64,000 nt of DNA from Paenibacillus hexagrammi (GTDB taxonomy: Bacteria; Bacillota; Bacilli; Paenibacillales; NBRC-103111): NCBI RefSeq assembly GCF_021513275.1, contig NZ_CP090978.1, forward strand, positions 4,216,001-4,280,000. Reading direction: 5' to 3'. The translations under genes and the position numbers were made by a program. Positions within the stretch are counted from its first letter, which is position 1; every line of letters begins with the position of its first letter. Under the pieces are notes generated by a model. The model was not told where the DNA came from. It worked only from the letters and a program-made list of their open reading frames with translations, and made no database searches. This document shows, piece by piece, positions 52,606-60,352 of this stretch.

Positions 52606-53052
52606 TTAGTTTTCACTGTTTGCTGCGAATTTCGCGGCGTTGCTTCCCATTTTCTCCAATATTCTATGGGCCATCTGTTTCTCTTCTTCGGTAAACTCTT
52701 GTGTCAGCCGCTCCGTCCAGCCGGTCAGAACCGCTCTTACATCTCCCTTAATACCCAAGGCTTTATCTGTCAAATAAACATGATTGCACCTTTTATCTTT
52801 CTCGCTTGCCTTCCGGGTTATGTACCCCTGCTCTTCAAGCTTCTTGAGTGCCTTTGCTGTCGTACCTTTATCGATCTTTAAATAATCAGAGATCTCCTCC
52901 TGGGTTAAACCATCCTCCTTATATAAAGCATTTAAAAAAATATGCTGACCTTTGCCAATGTCATAATCCTTCAGCCGGTCCCCTATATACATCTGACCAT
53001 ATCGATATAGAAGCGAAACCCATCTGGTTATAGAATTTTTGGATTCAATCAC
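52606..53052 (-). CDS. MarR-family regulator
   Basis: 148 residues. Winged helix: GLTQEEISDYLKIDKGTTAKALKKLEEQGYITRKASEKDKRCNHVYLT in the middle, with the D-K-R wing, flanked by dimerisation helices. Represses its own operon and the MFS gene by analogy with the family; a palindromic site lies just upstream (53123-53142). Confidence 0.88.
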   Translation of the reverse strand: MIESKNSITRWVSLLYRYGQMYIGDRLKDYDIGKGQHIFLNALYKEDGLTQEEISDYLKIDKGTTAKALKKLEEQGYITRKASEKDKRCNHVYLTDKALGIKGDVRAVLTGWTERLTQEFTEEEKQMAHRILEKMGSNAAKFAANSEN

Positions 53053-53087
53053 ACGTTTAGCCTCCTTTCAGGCGGAGTTCGATTTAG

Positions 53088-53142
53088 ATAGTTGCACTTG
53101 CCACTAAATATAATACTCCTGAATAGTTGCTGTTGCAACTAT
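53088..53142. promoter_or_regulatory. MarR operators
   Basis: ATAGTTGC-TGTT-GCAACTAT (53123-53142) is a perfect 8-bp-armed palindrome; a second half-site, ATAGTTGCAC, lies at 53088-53097. Both precede the marR start at 53052. Confidence 0.65.
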
Positions 53143-53182
53143 AATTTACAGTGAGATTTTCCCAATGAATAAAGTCGGTAAA

Positions 53183-53215
53183 AAGACCCTGAGCATGTTC
53201 TCGAGGGTCTTCTTA
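53183..53215 (-). terminator. terminator of the small membrane protein gene
   Basis: AAGACCCT (53183-53190) pairs with AGGGTCTT (53204-53211), 25 bp beyond the corrected stop at 53235. Confidence 0.55.
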
Positions 53216-53234
53216 ATAGTCATTGTTCTTTTTA

Positions 53235-53512
53235 TTATGGGCCAAAAAATAATGTTCCTACAAACATGAAAATAAAAAAGAGAAAAAAGCAGCTAGATTC
53301 ATTACAATCAGCATTTTATCCAGAATAGAACCCGATCTTTTTCGTGCAGCAATTACAGAAATAATACCGATTGGTGGTAAAATGAATGTTGAAATGAGCC
53401 CCATTCCATCAAATTGCTGTCCATTGTGAATATATAAACCATCAATAATAAACAAAAAAACTGCAAAGATACATGTTGAAAAAGCGATCAAGCGAAGATT
53501 TGTAATGTTCAC
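53235..53512 (-). CDS. small integral membrane protein, C-terminus frameshifted
   Basis: About 91 residues with three membrane helices (LIAFSTCIFAVFLFIIDGLY, FILPPIGIISVIAARK, NLAAFFSFL...). As written it stops at 53258. One more base in a run of six T (coding strand, near 53275-53288) restores FMFVGTLFFGP and a stop at 53235, the G-x-L-F-F-G-P ending common to such small Bacillota membrane proteins. Function unknown. Region 53560-53790 between this gene and the HIT gene holds nothing that I recognise. Confidence 0.6.
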
Positions 53513-53814
53513 CTTTTCACATTCCTTTCGATGAAATGAAATCTCCTACTATACCATACTGATCTATCAAATCCACAAAAATGTTTCTTCATAATAAACT
53601 TGAGCATTTCATTAATCAGTAATTTACATATATCACATAAATTATATGATTTACTTCAATTAGAAAAGTACTAAGTTTTATTAGTACCAGCCAAGATGCA
53701 TTGCCTATCTTCACATGTCCCTTTTTCGGAGGAAAGTAATATTTGATGTAATTGCATGAATGATGCAATACTGGTGTAGAAGTATGTCCTTTAAATGAAT
53801 TGGAGGCGATCCTG

Positions 53815-54144
53815 TTGACGGAAGATTTTTATTGCGAAGAGGTTTTAAGCGGCCGTACTACGGTAAACAAGGTATTGGAGACGGAGAACGTGCTCGCTTA
53901 TCACCACACTCGTCCGTTTTATCCGGTTCATATTGTTGCCATCCCTAAAAGACATATTCCCTCCCTGCTTACACTCGAATCAGGGGACAATGAACTCTTG
54001 CTCGAACTCATGGAAGTCATTAAAAGGATCGCGGCGCAGGTAACGGCCCAGCACGGTGCTTGCAGGGTCCTCACCAACTTAGGCCAATACCAGGACTCCA
54101 AGCATCTGCACTTTCATGTATGTTATGGTGAACCGCTTCGTTAG
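53815..54144 (+). CDS. HIT-family hydrolase
   Basis: 109 residues from TTG 53815, six bases after GGAGGCG (an in-frame TTG at 53800 lies before that site). FYPVHIVAIPKRHIPSLLTL near 40 and the C-terminal H-x-H-x-H motif in SKHLHFHVCYG near 100 define the fold; the catalytic residue is the middle His. Hydrolyses nucleoside phosphoramidates or dinucleoside polyphosphates. Converges with the DUF3888-like gene, overlapping it by four bases. Confidence 0.85.
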   Translation: MTEDFYCEEVLSGRTTVNKVLETENVLAYHHTRPFYPVHIVAIPKRHIPSLLTLESGDNELLLELMEVIKRIAAQVTAQHGACRVLTNLGQYQDSKHLHFHVCYGEPLR

Positions 54145-54536
54145 AATTGTTTGGTAGTGATCGCTTTTTCATATTTCAAGAGTTTAATCCCTTTACCGAA
54201 TTGAATGAGATTAGGAATAACATGAAACGTTAGTCGGTCCACATGCTCCATCCGTATAGGGCGAATGTAAACTGTAACAATAAAACCATCATGTCCATCA
54301 TGAGCCCCATAGCTAATTTCGGTGATCTCGTACATATTTTCATAGCCCGCTTGTGAAATAGTATATTTCTCTTGGATAGCTCTCATAATGTCCACTGAAA
54401 GGGACGAACTCATATAATCTTTATACATTAACATCTCTTTCTCTGATGTCTGAAGAGGCGTTATCATCGTCGCATGGGCTGTTGAATTTAAATGAATGAA
54501 TACACAAAGCAATTGGGACAGTATGAACTTGTGCAA
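54141..54536 (-). CDS. secreted DUF3888-like protein
   Basis: 131 residues from TTG 54536 (AAAGAAGG before it; the longer frame to 54590 adds non-signal residues). Signal peptide about 1-24 (FILSQLLCVFIHLNSTAHA). The mature part (EKEMLMYKDYMSSSLSVDIMRAIQ, YEITEISYGAHDGHDGFIVTVYIRPI, then LTFHVIP) follows the small secreted DUF3888 pattern of Bacillus, whose function is unknown. Confidence 0.6.
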   Translation of the reverse strand: MHKFILSQLLCVFIHLNSTAHATMITPLQTSEKEMLMYKDYMSSSLSVDIMRAIQEKYTISQAGYENMYEITEISYGAHDGHDGFIVTVYIRPIRMEHVDRLTFHVIPNLIQFGKGIKLLKYEKAITTKQF

Positions 54537-54659
54537 ATGAATACCTTCTTTCAAGATGATGATTTGATGGTAGTATTTGCAATTTGCCAAGTTCTACTCG
54601 AGAGTTGCGACGACGGACACTATATATTCTGTTTATATACAAATTTGAGGTGACCAACC

Positions 54660-55028
54660 ATGGTTGAATTAGGCGGTATAACGCCCATCCTAAGAATGTT
54701 TGATGTAGATAAAGCTTTGCACTTCTATAGAGATTACCTGGGCTTTCAAATCGATTGGGAGCATCGCTTTGAGCCGGACCTCCCCTTGTATATGTCCATA
54801 TCCAGGGATCACTGCTGCTTGCATCTGTCTGAACACTACGGGGATGGCAGTCCCGGGGCACATCTTCGGATTAAGGTGATGCACCTTGAATCATGGCATA
54901 AGGAATTGCTGGCAAGCAGGCATCCTTTCTCTCGGCCGGGTTTGACACGTACGCCATGGTGCACGCAAGAAATGACGCTCATCGATCCCTTCTTTAACAA
55001 GCTTACTTTTTATGAAGATATATCATGA
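54660..55028 (+). CDS. VOC-family protein (bleomycin-resistance-like)
   Basis: 122 residues; GAGGTG before ATG 54660. ITPILRMFDVDKALHFYRDYLGFQIDWEHRF opens the first beta-alpha-beta-beta-beta unit; MSISRDHCCLHLSEHYGDGSPGAHLRIKV holds the central strands; TLIDPFFNKLTFYED ends the fold where the metal-ligand Glu is replaced by the bleomycin-binder pattern. Probably a binding protein of the BLMA type rather than a glyoxalase; ligand unknown. Confidence 0.75.
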   Translation: MVELGGITPILRMFDVDKALHFYRDYLGFQIDWEHRFEPDLPLYMSISRDHCCLHLSEHYGDGSPGAHLRIKVMHLESWHKELLASRHPFSRPGLTRTPWCTQEMTLIDPFFNKLTFYEDIS

Positions 55029-55035
55029 ACAAAAA

Positions 55036-55078
55036 AGCGGTAATCCGGGGCTATGTTGTTCAGCCCTAGATTACCGCT
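55036..55078. terminator. bidirectional terminator
   Basis: AGCGGTAATC (55036-55045) pairs with GATTACCGCT (55069-55078), between the converging VOC and GH9 genes; a run of A/T flanks the left side. Confidence 0.8.
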
Positions 55079-55094
55079 CTTCATTCGTTTTCCA

Positions 55095-56729
55095 TCAGCT
55101 TGCAAAATGCGAAAAAACAAACACCGCAGGAGAGTTCCAATAGATCGTGACTTCATTCGTTGCGTAGCTGTCCATATGGTCCACAAAGCACTTGGCAGGT
55201 GGCTGGCCTGTAAGGGTAACTTTGGCATAGTCATCCTGCAAATGACGGTTGGGACCACCGGCAACTTGCCCAGGAACCGGGTCAGCAACGCCATCACCGA
55301 CTGAAGGACGATGGTGCGGATTCCTTATAGGGTTTGTTCCATACCCGGTTACATAGCTCATGCTTAATGCATTTCGTCCAAGCAGATAATGAACGTGATC
55401 CAGTGCACATTTTTCAAGCGCCGAGTCTTTGTAGAAGTGATGCGCAATCAGCATCAGCATCGCATTGTTCATCACCAGCATGTTGCTGCCCCATATGTAC
55501 TGCTCGGGAGCAAGAGAGATTCCGTAGCCGTCCTGCTCACTAATTATAGCCAAACGTCGCGCATCTTCTACAAGCCCGCATTGGAGCTTGTCATAGAGCT
55601 TGAGATCTACGCGGTCCTTCTCCGTGAGAAGATATGCGATGGTCCCATAACCGCCCATATCCGCCCATCCGAGCTCATACAACTCAAATGTATTTCCTGC
55701 AGCCCAAGCTTTCAGTGCTTGATGGTACCGCTGATCGCCTGTTGTCCGGTACAGCTCCGCGGAAGCCCAGTAGCGTTCGTCGTGATCCAGCTTGTCACCG
55801 TATTCACCTGTAGCAATCTCAGGCGGGTTCTTAAATCCAGGCACATCTGGATTACGCTCAAGCCATGCATAGGCACGCTCCGCTGCCCTCAAGCATACTT
55901 CCGCATAGGCAGCATCATAAGGCTGATAGACTCTAGCAGCCATGGCCATGACTCCTGCGAAGCAGCCGGTAGCCGCCGCGGAAATTGGGGACAGGTATAA
56001 GTCGGCCAGATCATGCTCCGGCATGCAATCGAGTGAAGGGAATTGCAGTGTCGTTACTTTATGGAAGACTCCGCCTGTCTCCTCATCCTGCATGTTGAGC
56101 AGAAAATCCAGTTCGTATCTGCACTCATGCAGCACATCCGGAATACGTCCGTCTGTTTCAGGAAGCGGCACCGCATCCACAAAGGCATTCGGGTAAAGCT
56201 CGAAAGCCAGCAGCAGGTCCGCCACTGCTTTCGCCCCTGGTCCTGCATATTTGCCGTAATCTCCGGCATCGTGCCAGCCACCGCAAACATCAATTCGGCG
56301 GTCCTCCTGACCATACACGATGGCCGGAGCCAAGTGGCACGCATGGTGGGTCCATGGAGCGGCAAATTCCTCCTGAAGTTCTATCCCACAGCGGAAATAA
56401 TAGAAAGCTTTAAGCAGCCCCTTATGCACTTCCTTATAGGGCTTCTCTTCAATGACGAAAGCTTCGGAAGCCCCTGCCTCCACATGAACAATGCGGTATG
56501 TACCTGGCTTCATCAATGCTGAAAAGTCAGCGTAATAGACCGTTTGCCCGCTGATTCCCGCATCATTTCGTGCTTTCAAGGTCTCGCCTCTACACACTTT
56601 CATCCCCTTGCTGTCTTCTACATAGAAGCTTCCGCCCATTCCTGCGAATAACGCAATTTTGTCATCATGAGGCCTGTAACCGATTTGATTCAAGCTAATG
56701 CTAGGTATCGATCCATGCGGATGTGTCAC
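55095..56729 (-). CDS. GH9 glycoside hydrolase without signal peptide
   Basis: 544 residues from GTG 56729 (GAGAGGCG seven bases before; ATG 56750 is in frame but unsupported). N-terminal Ig-like CelD_N domain (ISLNQIGYRPHDDKIALF) to about 90, then the (alpha/alpha)6 barrel: CGGWHDAGDYGKYAGPGAKAV near 150 holds the D-A-G-D catalytic base; HVHYLLGRNALSMSYVTGYG and NPHHRPS near 450-480 the substrate cleft; TNEVTIYWNSPAVF at the end the acid Glu. No export signal, so it may act on imported cello- or xyloglucan oligosaccharides in the cytoplasm, unlike the SLH enzymes in this window. Confidence 0.88.
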   Translation of the reverse strand: MTHPHGSIPSISLNQIGYRPHDDKIALFAGMGGSFYVEDSKGMKVCRGETLKARNDAGISGQTVYYADFSALMKPGTYRIVHVEAGASEAFVIEEKPYKEVHKGLLKAFYYFRCGIELQEEFAAPWTHHACHLAPAIVYGQEDRRIDVCGGWHDAGDYGKYAGPGAKAVADLLLAFELYPNAFVDAVPLPETDGRIPDVLHECRYELDFLLNMQDEETGGVFHKVTTLQFPSLDCMPEHDLADLYLSPISAAATGCFAGVMAMAARVYQPYDAAYAEVCLRAAERAYAWLERNPDVPGFKNPPEIATGEYGDKLDHDERYWASAELYRTTGDQRYHQALKAWAAGNTFELYELGWADMGGYGTIAYLLTEKDRVDLKLYDKLQCGLVEDARRLAIISEQDGYGISLAPEQYIWGSNMLVMNNAMLMLIAHHFYKDSALEKCALDHVHYLLGRNALSMSYVTGYGTNPIRNPHHRPSVGDGVADPVPGQVAGGPNRHLQDDYAKVTLTGQPPAKCFVDHMDSYATNEVTIYWNSPAVFVFSHFAS

Positions 56730-56801
56730 GAAACGTCGCCTCTCTCTCAATCTTACGAATTGTTCTACTGTAGTATGTGCCGCGCTTAGCAGCCAGAAGC
56801 C

Positions 56802-58174
56802 TTACCCCTGCAGCACAGCCTGATCGTTCAAGCTTGGAACGGCCGTTTCCGTTTCCTTCGGAAGCTTCTTCCGTGATATCCACCGGCGTTGGACAAGTAT
56901 GCCGCGGATCGCTTCATCCATAATCATCGCAATGTATACCCCGTAGATCAGCCAGCCGAAGGTCAAGCCGAATAGATAAGTCCCGCCTACAGCTACAATC
57001 CACATACTAATCATACTGATGTACATGACGTATTGGGTATCACCAACTGCATTGAGTGAATTGTTGAGCGGCATGTTCCACATTTTAAGCGGTTGAAGCA
57101 CCAGGTCCAGAGCCAGGATTCCAAGCACGATTGATACGATCTCGTGATTTTCCGTAAACATCCCGAGAATCCATCTGCCCCCGAGGAACAGCAGCAATGT
57201 GTTCACAACCACCACAATTTCGCCCCAGAACAATGCTTTGTACGCGCTTCTGTACGCCTGGTTCATCTTCCCAGCGCCATATAAGTGCGCTACTTGAATT
57301 TGCACAGCCATCGCAAACGACCATCCCGCCATAAACGAGAACGATTCCATCGTGTTCAGATACGTTCTTGCAGCTAGCTGCTCCGCGCCCATCGTCGCCA
57401 CGATCGAGAAAATAACGACCTGCGATACGGTCCAGGACGCCGAGCTGAGCGCCATCGGAAATCCCACCTTCGCCACTTCCTTTAGTAGCGGACGGTCAAA
57501 CACTCTGTAATCACTGAACTTAATCGTTCCTGCAAAAGACTTGCGAAAAATAACATACAGCACCGCGAGAGCCGCGAGCCTGCTTCCGACAGTCGACAGT
57601 GACACACCAAAGAGTCCCCACTGCGGCATGCCAAAAGCACCAAAAATAAACACATAATTGCCAAAAATGTGGATGATATTCATTCCGATTGCGACAAGCA
57701 TCGGCCCTTTTGTGTTGCCAGTGCTGCGAATGACTGTACCAAGCGTGAGTACTGCGGACATGACAATAGTTCCGCTTCCTACAATCCCGATATACTGCCG
57801 AGTCATCCCATGCAAGGCTTCCGGAACCTGCAGCATCGTGACAAACGATCCCGCACCGAAATACAACAGCAAACTGACCACAACACCAAGCCCCAGCGTG
57901 AGTGAGAAAGCCATGGCAGCAACTGTCTTGGCATCCTTGACTTTACCCGCTCAAGCTTCTGGGAAATCACGATTCCCGCACCGCTGCTAATAAGCACAAA
58001 CAGCATAATCACTGCCTGAAAAAACTGATTGCTGATCCCTACGACAGCCACCGCATCATCCGAAATACGGCTTACCATCAAAGTATCAGCGGTGCCGATC
58101 ATGAATTGTAAGAACAATTCAATCATGATAGGCCAAACAAGACCAAATAACGTCATTTTCTTTCCGGTTTCCAT
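56802..58174 (-). pseudogene. MATE-family efflux pump, frameshifted
   Basis: About 457 residues in two frames. N-terminal part (MTLFGLVWPIMIELFLQFMIGTADTLMVSRIS... GAGIVISQKL) stops making sense at 57951, where CTTGAGCGGG should be CTTGGAGCGGG; the next frame resumes with the expected GAGKVKDAKTVAAMAFSLTLGLG and continues through all remaining membrane helices. One G is missing. Twelve helices when joined. MATE pumps exchange cationic drugs for Na+ or H+. Tandem palindromic operators precede it. The gene is otherwise undamaged, so an artefact is plausible. Confidence 0.8.
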
Positions 58175-58229
58175 CTACGTCTCTATCCTCTTCTGCAGCT
58201 TTCTATGTAGGTTGTATGTCTCAAAAATA

Positions 58230-58331
58230 AACACGCGTTCGCATTAGAGTAAACGAATGATGAAGCAGGCGAGGCTTGCCCTCATCCGGTTTATCTTCAT
58301 CTCATCCAACTCTATGTGAACGCGTGTTCAC
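58230..58331. promoter_or_regulatory. tandem palindromic operators before the MATE gene
   Basis: GTGAAC-GCGT-GTTCAC at 58316-58331, and its inverse with the same core (AACACGCGTTC) at 58230-58240. The two stand as inverted copies 80 bp apart. The half-site TGAAC-x-CG is common in TetR-family operators. No TetR gene is visible near. Confidence 0.5.
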
Positions 58332-58393
58332 TCTCTGATTCTATCTTATCAACTATCTCCTTAAAGTCAATCCTTAAAATATTGGTTTTTCCG

Positions 58394-60163
58394 CTATGCT
58401 TGCAGTGCTTTCATCCGGTAAAATTCACCGCGGCGAGCCATCAGTTCTTCGTAGGATCCCATCTCCGATATTTGCCCTTTGCTCATCACCACAATACGAT
58501 CCGCATCACGAATCGTCGACAAGCGATGCGCTACGATAAATGTTGTTCGCCCTTGAATCAATCTCTTCATCGCATTCTGTACATGATGCTCGGATTTGTT
58601 ATCCAGCGCTGAGGTTGCTTCATCCAAAATAATAATGCGCGGATCACGGATGAGTGCTCTTGCGATCGCAATACGCTGACGCTGTCCGCCTGAAAGCTTG
58701 CCCCCGTGCTCGCCGATTCTCGTATCGATGCCTTCCGGCAGGCCTTCAACGACCTCGCGAAGGTTGGTCATATCGATGACTTCCCAGATTTGTTCGTCCG
58801 TGATGCCCTTCAAGCCGTACGCAATATTCTCACGAATCGTCCCCGAGAACAAAATGTTGTTCTGCAGCACTACAGCGAGGGATTTGCGATAACGGCGAAT
58901 ATCCAGCTCCTCCATAGGCACGCCGTCAATAAGAATGCTCCCGCTTGTCGGCTTGTAGAACCCGATCAGCAAATTGAGAATCGTAGACTTGCCCGCACCG
59001 GATTCGCCGATGAACGCGATACATTCGCCCGGACGAACATCAAGAGTCAAATTATTTAACACGTGTTTATTGGACTCCCTGTATTGGAACTGAACCTGCT
59101 TAAAGCTCACTTCTCCGCGAACTTGATCCAGCTTTTTGGTTCCCACATACTCTTCCGTATCCTTGGAAAATACGATTTCCGTTACGGAATAGATCGATTC
59201 CAGTCCTTTGGCGATATTCGGATACACGTTCAAAATACCTGTTACACCCATCATGATCATATTAAAAAAGCCCTGAAACATCACAATATACCCTACGGGT
59301 ATCTGACCTTTATAAGCCAGGTAGCCGGTAAACAATAAGCAGCCTACCTGGAAAATTTGAATCGTAACCCAGTTGGATGAACCGAAGAACGCTTCAAGAA
59401 TATCCAGCTTGTAGCCTTTGCCCCGCAGATTTTGCAATGTTGAATCGATTTTGCGAATCTCGACCTTCTCCAGACCGTGCGCCCTCGTAACCGGAATCAT
59501 CTCCATCATTTCCGATACTTTGCCCGACATGTCTTCGATTTCCTTACGGAACTCCCTGTTGGTGGCTCCCATTTTGCGGCGGAATATGGAAACAATGAAG
59601 AACGAAGCGGGAATCGTTAAGGCGAAAAATGCGCTGACAGTCAAGCTGTAGCATAAGGTTATGATAATCGTAACGATAACGGTCACAATAGCCGGAACCA
59701 CAGACACCATGATTTGCTTGGATAGAAACTCGATCGCTTCAACATCCCTCAGCACCTTGGCCTGAAGCTTGCCTGTCTGCAGCTCCCCGTGATAGCTCAT
59801 GGACAATCTCTGCAGCTTACGGATCAGCGTGCTTCTCAGACTGGCCTCTACCTGGCGGATTGCTTTGCTCATGTAGCTGACGTACAAGCTGTGCGTGGGC
59901 ACGTTTTGCACGAGGATAACAGCAAGAACAATCATGCTGACCCATAATTCTTTCAATTCATGTTTCTGCGGCTCGCTGGCAAAATTAATGATCTTGGCCG
60001 TAATAATCGGCAGCACCCAGGTCGGCGAATGCTTGATCAAAAAGAAAAAGCCCGACAACGCGATTTTCGAATAATTGCCCTTATACATGGCGGTTAATAT
60101 CGCTAGCGGCTTTTTATTCGTCAATCCCTCGTCCTCCAGCAGATTGCCTAAATCAGGCTGCAT
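58394..60163 (-). CDS. ABC exporter (fused half transporter)
   Basis: 589 residues from ATG 60163, nine bases after AGGGGG (the frame is open to 60241 without a ribosome site). Membrane domain with helices from ALSGFFFLIKHSPTWVLPIITA to about 330; ATPase with GESGAGKSTILNLLIG (Walker A) near 390, LSGGQRQRIAIARA (signature) near 495, RIIILDEATSALD (Walker B), VAHRLSTI (H-loop). MsbA-like homodimer for lipid or drug export. Single gene with no co-directional partner close by; its substrate cannot be told. Confidence 0.88.
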   Translation of the reverse strand: MQPDLGNLLEDEGLTNKKPLAILTAMYKGNYSKIALSGFFFLIKHSPTWVLPIITAKIINFASEPQKHELKELWVSMIVLAVILVQNVPTHSLYVSYMSKAIRQVEASLRSTLIRKLQRLSMSYHGELQTGKLQAKVLRDVEAIEFLSKQIMVSVVPAIVTVIVTIIITLCYSLTVSAFFALTIPASFFIVSIFRRKMGATNREFRKEIEDMSGKVSEMMEMIPVTRAHGLEKVEIRKIDSTLQNLRGKGYKLDILEAFFGSSNWVTIQIFQVGCLLFTGYLAYKGQIPVGYIVMFQGFFNMIMMGVTGILNVYPNIAKGLESIYSVTEIVFSKDTEEYVGTKKLDQVRGEVSFKQVQFQYRESNKHVLNNLTLDVRPGECIAFIGESGAGKSTILNLLIGFYKPTSGSILIDGVPMEELDIRRYRKSLAVVLQNNILFSGTIRENIAYGLKGITDEQIWEVIDMTNLREVVEGLPEGIDTRIGEHGGKLSGGQRQRIAIARALIRDPRIIILDEATSALDNKSEHHVQNAMKRLIQGRTTFIVAHRLSTIRDADRIVVMSKGQISEMGSYEELMARRGEFYRMKALQA

Positions 60164-60269
60164 GTGAACTAGCCCCCTAACCTTTCTCAAATTATATACT
60201 CGACCTCTACTATAAGGCCGATGCACTAGAGGCGCAAGCATCTTTTCGGCTATTTAGTAATAGGAAAAA

Positions 60270-60313
60270 AGCCGCCATCCTCCGGGTACATGGTGTCCCA
60301 AGGAATAGCGGCT
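60270..60313 (-). terminator. terminator of the GH30-SLH gene
   Basis: AGCCGC (60270-60275) pairs with GCGGCT (60308-60313), with an inner TCC-CGGG/CCC-AGGA stem; on the minus strand TTTTTT follows directly. Confidence 0.7.
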
Positions 60314-60352
60314 GATATTGATTGCTAAGCGTAGTGCCGGTACTTTGACTGC

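Noticed and set aside
55389..56000. 203-codon plus-strand frame inside GH9
   Set aside because: Antisense to the conserved catalytic barrel with no start signals.
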